Below are positions 47,675-59,344 of a stretch of 64,000 nucleotides of DNA, in pieces. Each line of letters starts with the position of its first letter. Within the stretch, counting starts at the first letter, position 1. The stretch comes from Icerya purchasi (taxonomy: Eukaryota; Arthropoda; Insecta; Hemiptera; Monophlebidae): contig CM077116.1 in assembly GCA_039619475.1 (NCBI GenBank), positions 386,036,760-386,100,759 of the forward strand, written 5' to 3'. The translations under genes and the position numbers were made by a program. Under the pieces are notes generated by a model, which saw only the letters and a list, made by a program, of their open reading frames with translations, was not told the origin of the DNA and did no database searches.

Positions 47675-50289
47675 CGAATCGTCTCACCTCATACCTTGGA
47701 TAGGAAGAAAAATTAAAACTTTATAATGAAAATAGATTGAATACGTAGAAATTCATTTCGAAACTTGAAACGAATGGGACCAGATTGAAAATAAATAGTG
47801 ATTATTAGCGAAAATCAATAAGAAGTTAAAATTAAAATAACTAAATAATAAAACTATTTCAAATGATTAAAAATGGAAAATTTAATTTCCGATTATGTAA
47901 TTTTCCACTATTAGCGATGTAAAAATAACATTTTCTATACTATTTCTCTATAATATTCCGTTTTCAAGCTTTTATAAAATTATCATTTTTTTTCTGTTTT
48001 TTGTTTGAAAATACGTCTTCAATAAGTCTGCATTGACGATTTAAGTTTTTTTTTAACAATATTTCGTCGAAATTAAGCAGAAAAGCCGTCCTCACAATAG
48101 CTGAAATAAAAAAAAAAAAAAAAAAACCGCCCCTAAAATCGCTCTGCTTCCTAACTTGAGATCACCGAGGAGAAGGATGGAATGATAAGACAACCTGGCT
48201 TAGGTACATCTGCAAAGTCAAACAAGATCCGTTGGCGAACAACTCGCTCCTAATCTCACCTAGAAAATTCTCGATTCCATTAAGGTTACGGTTAGGACAT
48301 GCAGCACTATATGGTGACTGCATCTTCGAATGTGTACCTGCATCTTCCAGCTCACAGTGCAGGCGCTCGATGACGTCAACTGCAGTCTTTTGCAACAAAG
48401 CCAGACAAACGATCTGTTCGGCTGCACCAACTACCGTCAAATGAAGCCTAGATTTTATTCGTACTATCTTTAATTTAACACGCATCTATCGTACTGACTT
48501 TCGATAATCCCAAAAAATTCGATAGTTTTCATTTTTCAGTTGGAAAAAGGTGTTCGCGTACTGCAACATATTCGTTTTTTGGTGACTTTTTTCTAATTTA
48601 CAAACAACGTGCGTGAAAAGAAAAAAGACACATAATTCGCTAGCGTGATTTAATTTTAATGAAGTTTCAACAATTTCGCGAGGAACGCATATCAAAAACT
48701 TTTAAATAAATAAATATATTTATATAGATATATTAACGTTATAATTATCCGCAAAAGATAACGTAATCGAATTACAGGAAAAACACAAAAAAGTAAATAA
48801 TCACGTTAAAAAAGGTAAGCGGAAAATTTTCCAAGTGTAATCTTTTAGGCAACCATAAACAGAAAAAAATAAATAAATGAATAAAAAAAATCCCGCGCAT
48901 TGTAGGTTTTGATGTAATAAAAATCATCACGCTGCAACCGTTCAGAAAGCTTGAATGTTTGCACATTCAAGCACTCTCTTCGAGCCAACTTTAATTTTGG
49001 CGAAGTTTACATTCCATGCCCTAATTGATTCAAACCAAAAACTGATTTAATTACTCGGCCGTTGCGTAACATAAACATCCAAGAGTATGCAGGTCGGTCT
49101 GCCCCTTGACTACACGCCTTCCTCTCAACTTTCAGCCGAGTTCCAGTTGGTTTTTTCTAGAAGCGCGTACAAAAATAGCTATCGTCTTAGCAAAGCGGAC
49201 AAAGTTACTTTCTCCAGAAGAGGAAATAGTCGGTTCCCCTCGACCGCTTCAAAAGCCGTAATAATAATTTTCTCGACAATGGAGAAAGCCACGTCGGTAC
49301 TAGACCGCCCCTCTCTTAAACCATCGGCCATAAATAAAAAATTATCACGCTACGTACTATCCTTGTTTATACACTAATTAACCTCGCTTTATCGTAATTT
49401 AGACGGAAAAGTGAAAATTTCTACCGTAGCCCGGGCTCTATCAGTTTGTAAGTCGGTTCAGTTCTTTTTTCACTTAGACGTTCTGAAACTTTTTCACTAA
49501 CAAATGTCACTGCTGGCTTCGACGAGACCAACGGTGCGAACTTCTAACAATGAAGCTTAAAACGACGAATAGGGTATCCAAAAAAAAAAAAAAGAAAACC
49601 GTCGATATAATTGTGTTTTTTTCTCTTTTTTTTTGTACATCTTTCGAAAAAGGATCATTATATCGCTCCTGCAGCCTTTTAAAACGTTACGCAAATGTTT
49701 TCCAGTCGTCTCTATACGGCGACGATAATAATCGGAAGATTTGTAAGGAACATGATTAACCACATCGTTACTACGTTTCGTTTTAGTGCTGGACAGTTAC
49801 GAAGTGAGGTAAAACTGCTATCGTTCTTTTTATGTAAAAAACCATGCTGATTAGAAAACACGGCAGGAGTCACGAGCAGGCGTTTTTTCGTTGTGACGTC
49901 ATTGGAGACCACTGGAAACGACTGATTCGTTAGCCGTGTTGGATTATCCGAGAAGTACCCTAATTCAGCGCTATTCCATTTTTTTTTCATTGGCACGTGT
50001 CAGATTTCTTTCGTTCCTGCTGCGTTCGAAATAACTTCATTTTTTATAATTATTTTACGAAACCGTGTCAGTTTATACCGAATAAAATTGACTACTTATT
50101 TTTTTTCCTCGCACTTTTATGTAAAAAACGTAATACATACACAACTCGGCCGGATTTTTTTTTTTTTTTTTTGGCCCGACCTTCTTCACTATTGGCAGTA
50201 GAACTTGAATATTTATCCGATTAATTGTTACGAACATTTATAGAGCTTTTCAATGATAACAGTTCAATAAGTGTAGCCTGCTCGAATTA
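47675..50289. other. No supported gene
   Basis: AT-rich. A hairpin-like CTTGAATGTTTGCACATTCAAG sits near 48950-48972. Overlapping frames at 48162-48485 (-) and 48232-48444 (+) contain no domain I recognise. The + frame has a run (RKFSIPLRLRLGHAALYG) faintly like LINE C-termini but too weak to call. Frames near 49087-49377 and 49550-49996 are unassigned. Confidence 0.4.
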
Positions 50290-50642
50290 GGTAACCATTC
50301 TTTGCTGCCTTCCTCCAGATTTCGTTTTCCCTCGATTTCTTCTCCACACTGTCCTCTCCGTCCGGATGATGCAGTTATTTGCGACGCCGATCACGTGTTT
50401 TTCCAGTGCTCATCTCTCTCCGTGGAGCGTTCTGCCTTATATTCTTATTTGCTTAAGCTTAGACTTCCTACTCCTTATTGTGCTTCCCATATCCTGTCCT
50501 TTCCTTCCCCACTAATTATTTCTGCTATTTGTTCCTTTTTAGATAAAATTTCTGATCGGATCAAAATATAACCGACTTCTTTCCTTACCTTTTGTTTCTG
50601 GGTAAAGGTCCTTGGTTGACGGGCCCAAAAAAAAAAAAAAAA
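50290..50642 (+). mobile_element. Same RNase H-type LINE family, 3' end, copy 4
   Basis: The best-preserved short copy. RFRFPSISSPHCPLRPDDAV and ICDADHVFFQCSSLS (50320-50425) carry the C-x..C..H..C zinc-like end. LRLPTPYCASHILSFPSP and DKISDRIKI then reach a stop at about 50570. The 3' tail reads TTTGTTTCTGGGTAAAGGTC, CTTGGTTGACGGGCCC, then an A run (50627-50642). It is 5'-truncated to about 350 bp. Confidence 0.8.
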
Positions 50643-50653
50643 GGTAAAGATGA

Positions 50654-50800
50654 ATGTATTAAGCAATTTTCGACAATATTATTACACATTACACTGATAT
50701 ATGTACATATATATATATATACATACTCGGCCATTCTGACGTCGCAAGGGGCATGTATTAAGCAATTTTCGACAATATTATTACACATTACACTGATATA

Positions 50801-50834
<34 letters not shown>

Positions 50835-50960
50835 CTCGGCCATTCTGACGTCGCAAGGGGCATGTATTAAGCAATTTTCGACAATATTATTACACATTAC
50901 ACTGATATATGTACATATATATATATATATACATACTCGGCCATTCTGACGTCGCAAGGG
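50654..50960 (+). repeat. Tandem triplication of a ~100-bp unit
   Basis: Three successive units start at 50654, 50753 and 50862, each ATGTATTAAGCAATTTTCGA, then ATTACACATTACACTGATAT, a TA run of different length, and ACTCGGCCATTCTGACGTCG-CAAGGGGC. Units are 99 and 109 bp and differ almost only in the TA run. The 3' part of each unit is the head of repeat family A, so the duplication includes the junction between flanking DNA and that repeat. Confidence 0.95.
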
Positions 50961-51330
50961 GCTGTGCCCCTTGCCCCTCTTGCTTACATTTCTGACTCTT
51001 TCTCTTCTATACTTTGTATAAAATGATCAAAATTTACAACGTAATTCTAAACCGGTCCATATGAGTATATATAACATAATTTAAAAAATTCTATCCTAAC
51101 ATTTAACTTTCATTACATAAAATACTGACATTTTTTCGTTATATAAAAATGTGACATTTTTCGTTACAAAATCTAATGGAGGTAGCCTAAGAATTACGTT
51201 GTAATTAATATATATAAAATCGTTAAAAATTAAAGTATAACAAACGGTACATAAAATTGGGACATTTTTTCTGATGGGGATAGCCTAAGAATTACGTTGT
51301 AATTAATATATATATATATATATATACTAG
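50935..51330 (+). repeat. Dispersed repeat family A, copy 2
   Basis: Full match to the order of 26925-27166: ACTCGGCC head, GGGGCTGTGCCCC hairpin, CTCTTCTATACTTTGTATAA, ATGATCAAAATTTACAACGT, ending AATTACGTTGTAATTAATAT (about 51190-51213). A second, partial copy of the tail (AAATTGGGACATTTTT to the same end motif, about 51250-51310) follows, showing an internal tandem duplication. It ends in TA repeats. Confidence 0.85.
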
Positions 51331-51439
51331 TATGTTATATATGGTATGTATATATATACATGTCGAACTTAGTGTGGGAGAAATAACTGAATTTTAAAGT
51401 AGATATATTTATCCGTACAACGCACAACACGTTGTAGTG

Positions 51440-52365
51440 AGATATGCGATGAAGACAATGATATAGAAATATTTAAAAATGCTATACACGAATGTCGTGC
51501 CAAGTACATAATGTCCACTACAGGGTATATAAATCCATCTAACCTCTGGTATCAAAAAACGTTTACCCCGAATTATATACAGCTATATGAAAAAAATCCA
51601 AAAAGTCCAAAGACCCTGGGGATCAAGTGCCGAGATGCTGTTAGCAGTCTTCAATGGACGACGACGGCCCATCAACATATGGCTAAAGTCCCTCCGTGGA
51701 ACGCCGGTATACAGTAATTAACAAAATTTAGAGGCCAGAATAAGAAAAACAGCCAACATTTGAAGTCCAAATTAAAAAAAAACATGTATACTCCGTCTGG
51801 AAACACGAATGGGAACAAAACAGTCGCTCGCAGAAATTGTTCGAAGTCAAGGGAAACTTTCGGCGATGAAGCACCTCATACAAACAGGACCGACATGAGG
51901 AAACAACACTAGCTCGCCTGCACATAGGCCACTGCCTCCACACACGTAGCCACCTGTTCGAAAAACTACCGCAACCGACATGTGAAATTTGTGGAGTGCC
52001 GGTTACGGTGGAACATCTCCTCACCTGGTGCCGCAAATTTCGGCAAGGGAGAGCCGCCTGCTTCAAGGAGGATGCTGGTCTGGCCGAAATTCCGGCAGAC
52101 AATGAAAAGGCATGCGGAAACATCTTCAGATTTTTCGAGCTTACCCAACTTTTTCCTTTTATATAGTTTTATTATTCAGCAGCGTTTACCTCCTTTCTTT
52201 TCCTTTCCTTTCCTTTCTTTTCTTTTCTTTTTTCTCTTTCTATTGTTTATTTTGATTTTCTTCTTTGTTCTTTTCATTTATTAATCTATACTTATAAGAG
52301 GTAACTTCTCGGCGTCGCAAATGGCCTTAGCTGCCGAGCAACTTTAAATAAATAAATTATATATA
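51440..52365 (+). mobile_element. I/LOA-like LINE 3' end with CCHC motif
   Basis: Broken frames give LWYQKTFTPNYIQLYEKNPK (about 51540-51605), SVWKHEWEQ (about 51790-51820), then TLARLHIGHCLHTRSHLFEK (about 51910-51968) and PTCEICGVPVTVEHLLTWC (51987-52043). The last is the Cys-x2-Cys-x8-His-x4-Cys element that closes many RNase H-bearing LINE proteins, after the T.LR.GH..LTH block. A pyrimidine-rich 3' UTR (52185-52250) leads to ATGGCCTTAGCTGCCGAGC, AACTTTAAATAAATAAAT and TA repeats (52358-52376), a typical 3' end. The copy is 5'-truncated and frameshifted. Confidence 0.8.
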
Positions 52366-52379
52366 TATATATATATTTT

Positions 52380-55300
52380 TTTTTTTTGTTTGAAAGTTAG
52401 TCCTTTAATAGACCGACCATACTTCATATCTTTATATCTTTATTAGTTATAGTCTACAAGTATAAATATGTATTTGTAAAAGCGTTTAAATCGTTTAATC
52501 AAAATGATTTTTAAACGTGTCCTACTTTTGCAATGGTAAAATTACCCGACTCGTCTTCTACTGCCCCTGAAATTCTTGAATATGAAACAAGTTTTGTACC
52601 AAACAAAATACGAGCAGCATAATAAAAATCCGAAAAAAAAAAAAGTTAAAAAAAAAGAGAACTCTCTTTTATAAATAATTGTCCGCATCTTCTTAAGCAT
52701 GTACTGACGTCACTAGAAATGGTGCTTGAAGATTTTAATCGTTTTTCCGCACGTACAAAGAACATCCTGAAATGGACTTGTAAAGAAAAGAAAAAAAAAA
52801 CGTTTTTGAGGCACTTAACATTTTCTTTAGTATTTACCCGCATACACACTATTTGAATGTCTTTAAAACGACAAAGGCCAGAACATCAAAAAAAACGGGG
52901 TGGGGGGATCAAAGTTGTAAAAGGAAATCGGTTTTCCGAGTTTTTGTGAATTTTATAATTGTATTATTTAGTTGTTTTAATGCTCCGGAAAATCAGACGT
53001 TTATTTAAACGGACTTGTACGTTAACTAAGTTCAGGTGTGTCGCATTCTGATCAAACTGCCTAGCAACTAAGATTTTAGAAATTGAAGGGGAAAAAGAAA
53101 AGACGCTTAGCGGAAAAGTGGAAGAATGAAGAAAAATAATGAAGAAAAACGATAAAGGGCAAAGTATTTCTGTGGCTTCTAAATACTTTTCAAATCTAAG
53201 ACAGGCCGTTAAGTTAAACCGCTAAATCTGACCAGAGCGCGCACCTAGGACAGCTGCAATTAACCGACGACATATAATATAAATGAAATTAACAGAGATT
53301 ATTGTTTCATCGAAGGGGAAAAAACGGAACATTTTACGAGCAAGACGTGCTGGCTGAACATGGCGAATCGCCTATCAATTCACTGGTCGGCAGTAAAAAT
53401 TTTACACTTCCTACAGCCCGTCGAAATATTAATCACGAGGGCGCTAGTTCCATCGCCGGCTTCTTTCGGACCTCTTATTAACCGGTGCCGTAGCAACGCA
53501 AAATCGGTAATAATATCGTGTGTAATAGCTGCCCAACGTAGTACAGAGCCGGTTTCGTTTTATTGGCAATTTTATCTCAAGTCGAAAAAATCGCTAAATT
53601 CGCACCCCGTAACGGTGTTTCGAGCGCGCGCTACAGACTAGCTGATTCCAGGCGCTATAAAACCGGATAACAAAATACCGCGCCTGTTATCTGTGCGACT
53701 CTTTCTCTATTAGAGCGCTACAGCGAGCAGGTAAATAAAATTAGCTGAGAACAGCGTCAAAACTAACCGTCAACGGTACACACGCGCATACATGTTAGGC
53801 GCGCGGATGACGAATTTTTATTCGTGATGCGCTAGGTGACGCAAGAAGAGCACTGGCGGTCGGCGTGGTTGTTTTGGAGCAGCGGTGAAGTTCAGACGGG
53901 CGCGAATATGGAGCTGTTCCTAATTGCGGACTTTTAAACTTTTACCTGATCGTAAAGTTCGAACATATCCGCTTCAAATAAAATTCATCTTCGCCGCCAA
54001 TAGCGTTTTCGCGCCTTTGGCCGGCGAGTCCATCCTTTATCCTATCCTTGTACGAGAAGCTTTCCTCGGAACTATGATAAATTCAGCTCGGCGACCTTTG
54101 CGATGATTTTTCAATAGTACTCGCCGTGATATTTGCATATCAATGTAAGAATAGTAAATGGACGAACAAAGGCTTTCCTTCGAAATTTGCATCAGAAGCA
54201 AAAGCCATTGAAAGACTGCTGGTAATTGTTTGCACGTCTTTCACTGCACAACCTCCGCTGTTCGGCCGTTATTACTGGTACGTGAATAAATTCAGTCGCG
54301 CATATACTCAATCGATTGTCCTCGGCGACCACTCGGTCGCTTCTGCAAGTAACGCTGTCGGAATTAGTGCTCTGATACGGACCGAGCATAACTTATATTC
54401 CCCCGCACATAGCGTCGAATGCGCACTTAATAATCGTCCAGCTTCTCGATAAAGTACCGAAAGGAAAAATATATCGGCCCCAGCCGTATCAATAATCGAC
54501 TGACATTGCACACTATCGCGACAAACGACAGCAAACAAATTTTAAATTAATTTTAATGCTTGATGATTTTTTCACGCATACACTACAGACTCGATTTTAT
54601 TCGGAGTGGTTTTTGCGCGATATATGTACGACAAAAAATCTTCAAAGTGACCGCAAAATAAGCTAACAGGTAAAAAATTTGTGCATAACACACAGCAGCC
54701 AGATCGATGTTGTGATATAACTTTTACAAGCAAACTGGATGAGAATTGAGTGAACTTAGAAATATCGTAAAAGGTAAATATTTTAAATCGATGAATTAAG
54801 ATCAGTTTTTTACTTTCTATTTTTTTAAGCCGCAATTTTCAGAATTTCACATTTTACCTACTTACGCTGTAACGCGGTTTTCAGTTTTTTTCCCAATATG
54901 TAGAGTGCAACATTTTTGTTAGAATATTTTTAGAAAAAATTCTGCACGCCACACATAAGCAATCTTTATGCAAAATTTCAATTTAGAAAACCCAATTATT
55001 CGAAGATCTTGAAATAATTTTCAGAAAACATTTTTGTTTACAACTATTCACTGTTAAAATTCGTATTTACCAAAAACCTTTCTTATTCTATATATCTTTG
55101 ACATATAAGGTTAACTGTTTCGATGGGTTAAAGTCTCTCTGATTGAAGAGTTCAAAAAAAAAAAAAAAGACATAAAGTAGATGTGGAATTTTAATTATCC
55201 GGTGTTGTTGGTGGTTTTCGCTGCGGCGTGATTTTTTGTTTTCTTTAGAAAACGATCGGGTGACTTTTATCGCTTTTTTCACCCCCAGAAAGTCTGATTG

Positions 55301-56649
55301 TACGTTTAAACTACATGTGAATTTTCAGCTTTACAGACTTGCAATTTCAGCGATATGATAATACCAGTTGGCCTACTCAAATATTTACGAATTTTCTCCT
55401 TTATATAATGTATACATATATATATATATATATATATATGTTATATAGATTCACTTTTTATTTGATTATTTACATCTGATTATTTACATTTGATTATTCA
55501 CTCGACTATTTACTTTTTATTTGTCTGTTCGCAGTTTTTGTTCAATTTCCTTGTAAATTCAATTTGCATTTTACCATTAATACAATGCAGATTCGCTATT
55601 TCTGAATTCATCCGCTGGGTAGGGCAGCATTGATGACTTGCGGTACGCATATGTTATATCGCTACGCGTTATTTGCTATCTGTTATTTCAAAGACGAGAA
55701 GCTGTTAGTTCATTACTTCTTTTCTCTCCTCCTATCTCTCTCGTTCAAATCTTCCAGAACAATGATTAATGTACACGTTGTCTGTATCTGGAAAACAGCG
55801 TGTTTCGGAAATTTTAGAATACAATAATAAACATTAGCACGGCGATGATGCTAAAAAATTTTGCATTTTGTTAATTACTGTTGTTGTCGAAAGAATTCTA
55901 ATAGTAAAGAGAATTAATCAAAACTTGTACGTTTTTTAACATTTTTACTTTAACATTCTTCGGGAGCAAATTATTGTAACAACTTTTTTAACCGAACAGC
56001 AAACTAAATAAATAAATATGGTTTTTTTCAGAAAAAAAAAAAAAAAAAAAAATACCGACTTCAAAAATAACCATAAAAATTTAATAAAAATGTACCAAAA
56101 AGTAAAGCCTACTCGTAATAATATATTTTACAATGAAATATACTCTTAAAGAGCGATATTATGATAATTCTTATACAACGTTAATACTTAAATTAGAATT
56201 AACACGAAATTGAAATTGCAATATCTAGAAACAATTTAATGAATACTCACGCACGGTTTTTAATTATTATTACAATTGGTAATTTCCGTAACGATTTTAA
56301 TAAATATTAATGTTGTGTTTAAGATTGATCGTAATGTTCCACTTTAATTTCACTGTAAAATATATAAATTATTTTTTATCGAATAATGCAATTTCTAATC
56401 TCTAGTGAATTTTTATTGAAGTTTTATAGTCAAGTCGGTATTTTATATTTAAAGGGAAAAAAAAAACATTTTATTCCACAATTTTTAGCATAATACTTAC
56501 CCCTTTTTTGTCTTGCTAAAAATCAACTTTTTTAATAGATTTCGTTTTCTTTATTCGAATTATCGTTGATAATACTTTAATTTTTTCAAATTACGTTTCT
56601 GTACCTAATATATATTGATAATATTTTAAGCATCGTTAGCGTCTGTTAT
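52380..56649. other. No supported gene
   Basis: Contains poly-T/A tracts, a TA microsatellite (about 55408-55439), tandem TTTGATTATTTACATC-like units (about 55458-55510), and a moderately GC stretch at 53.3-54.5 kb. In that stretch frames at 53360-53641, 54126-54452 (+) and 54192-54538 (-) overlap and carry no motif I recognise. No further klingon-like exon could be found. Confidence 0.4.
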
Positions 56650-56815
56650 ATTAATAAAAAGAATATTCCTGCTCCCTATAGTGCTGCATCTGTTCTCTCC
56701 TTTCCTTCGTTAACTGTTGTCGCTCCCCTTGTATCCTTCAATTCAGCAATATTTTTCTTTCTTATCGAACATGGGTCAATGCTCTTTGTCAGCGAGCCCA
56801 AATAATAAAAAAAAA
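56650..56815 (+). mobile_element. Same RNase H-type LINE family, 3' end, copy 5
   Basis: A short 3' fragment. PAPYSAASVLSFPSLTVV (about 56673-56725) parallels PTPYCASHILSFPSP. It is followed by GAACATGGGTCAATGCTCTT, TGTCAGCGAGCCC and an A-rich end (about 56800-56820), the same tail layout as the copies at 15.1 and 50.6 kb. Only about 165 bp remain. Confidence 0.62.
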
Positions 56816-57074
56816 AAAAATTCTCTAAAAGGACCAAATTTGTTCACGTTTTTTCATTACTACCGAAGACATCTGTGATCAGCGATAGTATACAGTACCG
56901 TTGAATGGGGTACCAGTTCGAATGAACCAAGAATCACTGAAGTCAGCTCACTTGGGTACAAGTCACGTGCGAACAAATCAAAAAAAAACAAAAAAAAACA
57001 TACACGACGACTCCATTTTTTTGTTTTAAAATCGGTAAAAACAAGAGCATATTGTTTTCTTTTTTTTTCTTTTA

Positions 57075-58990
57075 TATATGTATATACATATATATATGGT
57101 CTATTTGCTGTATGTAATTGCCGAGATTATTACAGCACATGAATCAGTGCAAGATTAAAAAAATTTCAACAGGTTAGCCGGTGTAATATAGTGTATTTGG
57201 TTCGTTTGACAACGCAACCGACGGTAAGTTGGAAATGCCTGCAGGCAAGCAATGTTCCAGGATGTGTTCAGCAATCGGTGAAATGGGGGAATTGCATAAG
57301 GAACAAGCAGAGAGAGGTTCCTTCTAGAAAATAGTTGTAGGATATTCCTGTGTACCCTATGCGAAGTCTAGTCAATGCTGCAAACTCTCTGTGGAACATG
57401 GACATCGGTGACTACCAAAGCCCAGTGCTCACCTTTATGGATCGCAGCCATCATGTGTGAGCCAACCACGTAGTTTCCCATGTCTCTGCCTTATGCTGCT
57501 CAAAAAAGGATGGCCCCAGCCGAGGGAGAGGAGCGCCTTCGGGCATTGGGCTTTATGTTGCTGCCTTAGCAGTCCAGTTCACACGTTCGTTCCCCGGCAC
57601 GCCGACATGACCCAGGACCCACGAGAACGTTACCTGTGAGCCGGCCCGAGAAAGCACGTTAATGATGCGCTTTATTTCTCGAGACAGTGAGTGTAAAGTT
57701 TTCAGTGTCTGGAGTGTCCTAATCGATTGCAAAGAATCTGTGATTAGAAATGCATTTCGGCATTGGGGGTAAGTGCAGATATCCCCTCAAGCAGATAAAA
57801 ATACCATGCAGCTCCCTCTCCAACACTGAACAGAAGTTGTGGAGCCGAACCGCATGAACAACTCTCTCCACTTCGTAGGCGCAAGCCACCGACTAGGACC
57901 CCTTCAGGAGGGTTGCTTCAACACCATCTGTGTACAGCTGACTGTAGCTGGGAACCTCGTACTGGGACGCCAGTGTGACATCCTGGTCCAAGCAATCGCT
58001 CAGTAGGGATAAGTCCGCAACAATCGGAGTATCCTCCCAGGGGAGTTCAACATACTGATGTGTAAGGTCAGAGTTCCAATTAATTTCCTTTTCCTTAAAG
58101 AGGGATAGTATACTGGGGAGGGGATATTTGGTACCATCGAAATAGATCTCTGAATTCATAGGAGTTTCGGATACCCGCTAGTGATGCGTATGGTAGTGTA
58201 ATGGGTTGTGTCAAGCGATTTAAGGAGTGATTTGTTTGATGAGGAATAAACTTGGCACCCGTAGGACAATTTACTTAAAGTGAGAGATTTGTACACAGTT
58301 AGCAGGAGCTTAGGATTTATGTTGTATTTCGGATTTGACAGACATTTTAATATATTCAAGGATCTTATGCATTTATACTTAAGATGGTGAATGTGATGTA
58401 ACCAGGACAGTTTTTCTTCAAACACAAGACCCAAGAATTTAATTGCGTGGAGAAGCGGGAGTGATGAATTCCTTAGGAAAAGAGTTATGTCGGAATCGGG
58501 ATTACACAAGCGTCTCTTGTGAAATTTAACGCATACGGATTTTTTCAGAGAGAATTTCAGACCATTGTTATCAGCCCTTATTTCCAAGTTATTGATTTGT
58601 TGATTGAAGGATTGATCTTACATTGGACGGAAGGTTAGAAGGGATATATTAAGATCATCAATATATAAGCGGGCCGTAACTGGAGGCCGTATACAATCTG
58701 CCATGTCATTTATATATAGTATAAACAATGTTACCCTTAGCGCCGAGCCTTATGGTACACCATTTTCGATGAGGAAGAAGGAAGATGTTTTAGAGCTAAT
58801 CCTTACTCGGATCGCTACATCAGAAAAAAAGTTAAGGATAAAATTGCGCATGTTTCCGCTGATTCCGGCGTTCTTCAGCTTAGTAAGCACACCATATAGG
58901 CAGCACCCCATTGAGGGGAATGGACATTAAAATCACCTGTCCAAGCCACGGGAGTGGGTAAGTGACAAAGCAACCTCTCAATCTGAGCTT
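57075..58990 (-). mobile_element. RNase H-bearing non-LTR retrotransposon (RT + RNase H), decayed
   Basis: Read on the minus strand from about 58960 downwards. First come LKNAGISGNMRNFILNF and ENGVPQGSALRVTLFILYIN (about 58770-58705), then LYIDDLNISLL with the catalytic YIDD (58654-58665). After a stop near 58618 come NNGLKFSLKKSVCVKFHKRR, AIKFLGLVFEEKLSW and LSKLSYGCQVYSSSN (58587-58156). Next is the RNase H domain: LYTDG (about 57933), FLITDSLQSIRTL (about 57750), and FSWVLGHVGVPGNERVNWTA (about 57640-57575). Several frameshifts and stops are present. The RNase H domain indicates an I/R1/LOA-type LINE. It is the only non-LTR copy recognised on the minus strand. The 3' limit is approximate; a T run on the + strand (about 57060-57072) may be its poly(A) tail. 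Confidence 0.85.
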
Positions 58991-59344
58991 CAGAAATAGT
59001 TACTGAAGAAAGGAAATAACAGTTACATATTGTTATGGAAGAGAAAGAAAGGGATTGCAGCTTTACTGCAACTATTCTTAATAATTGAATAAAATGAATA
59101 GTTCAAAAGCCCACGCATATATTCAAATCGCGAGCTACTTTAATGAGAAGTACATGGAAACCGATAATTTCGGTCGAATTCAAGTTAGTCAAAGTTGTTT
59201 GTAGTTTTACCGTAGATAAAAAAATAAGGGGAAAAATCTTGACCGCCGCTGTTTGTAGAAAATAAATGTATTTTTAGATTAAATATAAACATACACTTTT
59301 TATACAATAATATATATTTAATTATATGCGCTGACGCGTTTCGA

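Noticed and set aside
48162..48485. Overlapping frames with a LINE-like run on the + strand
   Set aside because: The resemblance (LRLGHAALYG) is short and not supported by flanking motifs or a 3' tail.
51511..51610. LWYQKTF run as a candidate for the missing klingon Ig3 exon (Ig domains often have WYQ)
   Set aside because: There is no matching F-strand Cys motif. The reading frame continues into text that precedes a LINE CCHC end, so it is better explained as part of the LINE at 51440-52365.
54126..54538. Overlapping + and - frames of 108 and 76 codons in GC-richer DNA
   Set aside because: Neither has a recognisable motif; openness in both strands is typical of chance in less AT-rich sequence.
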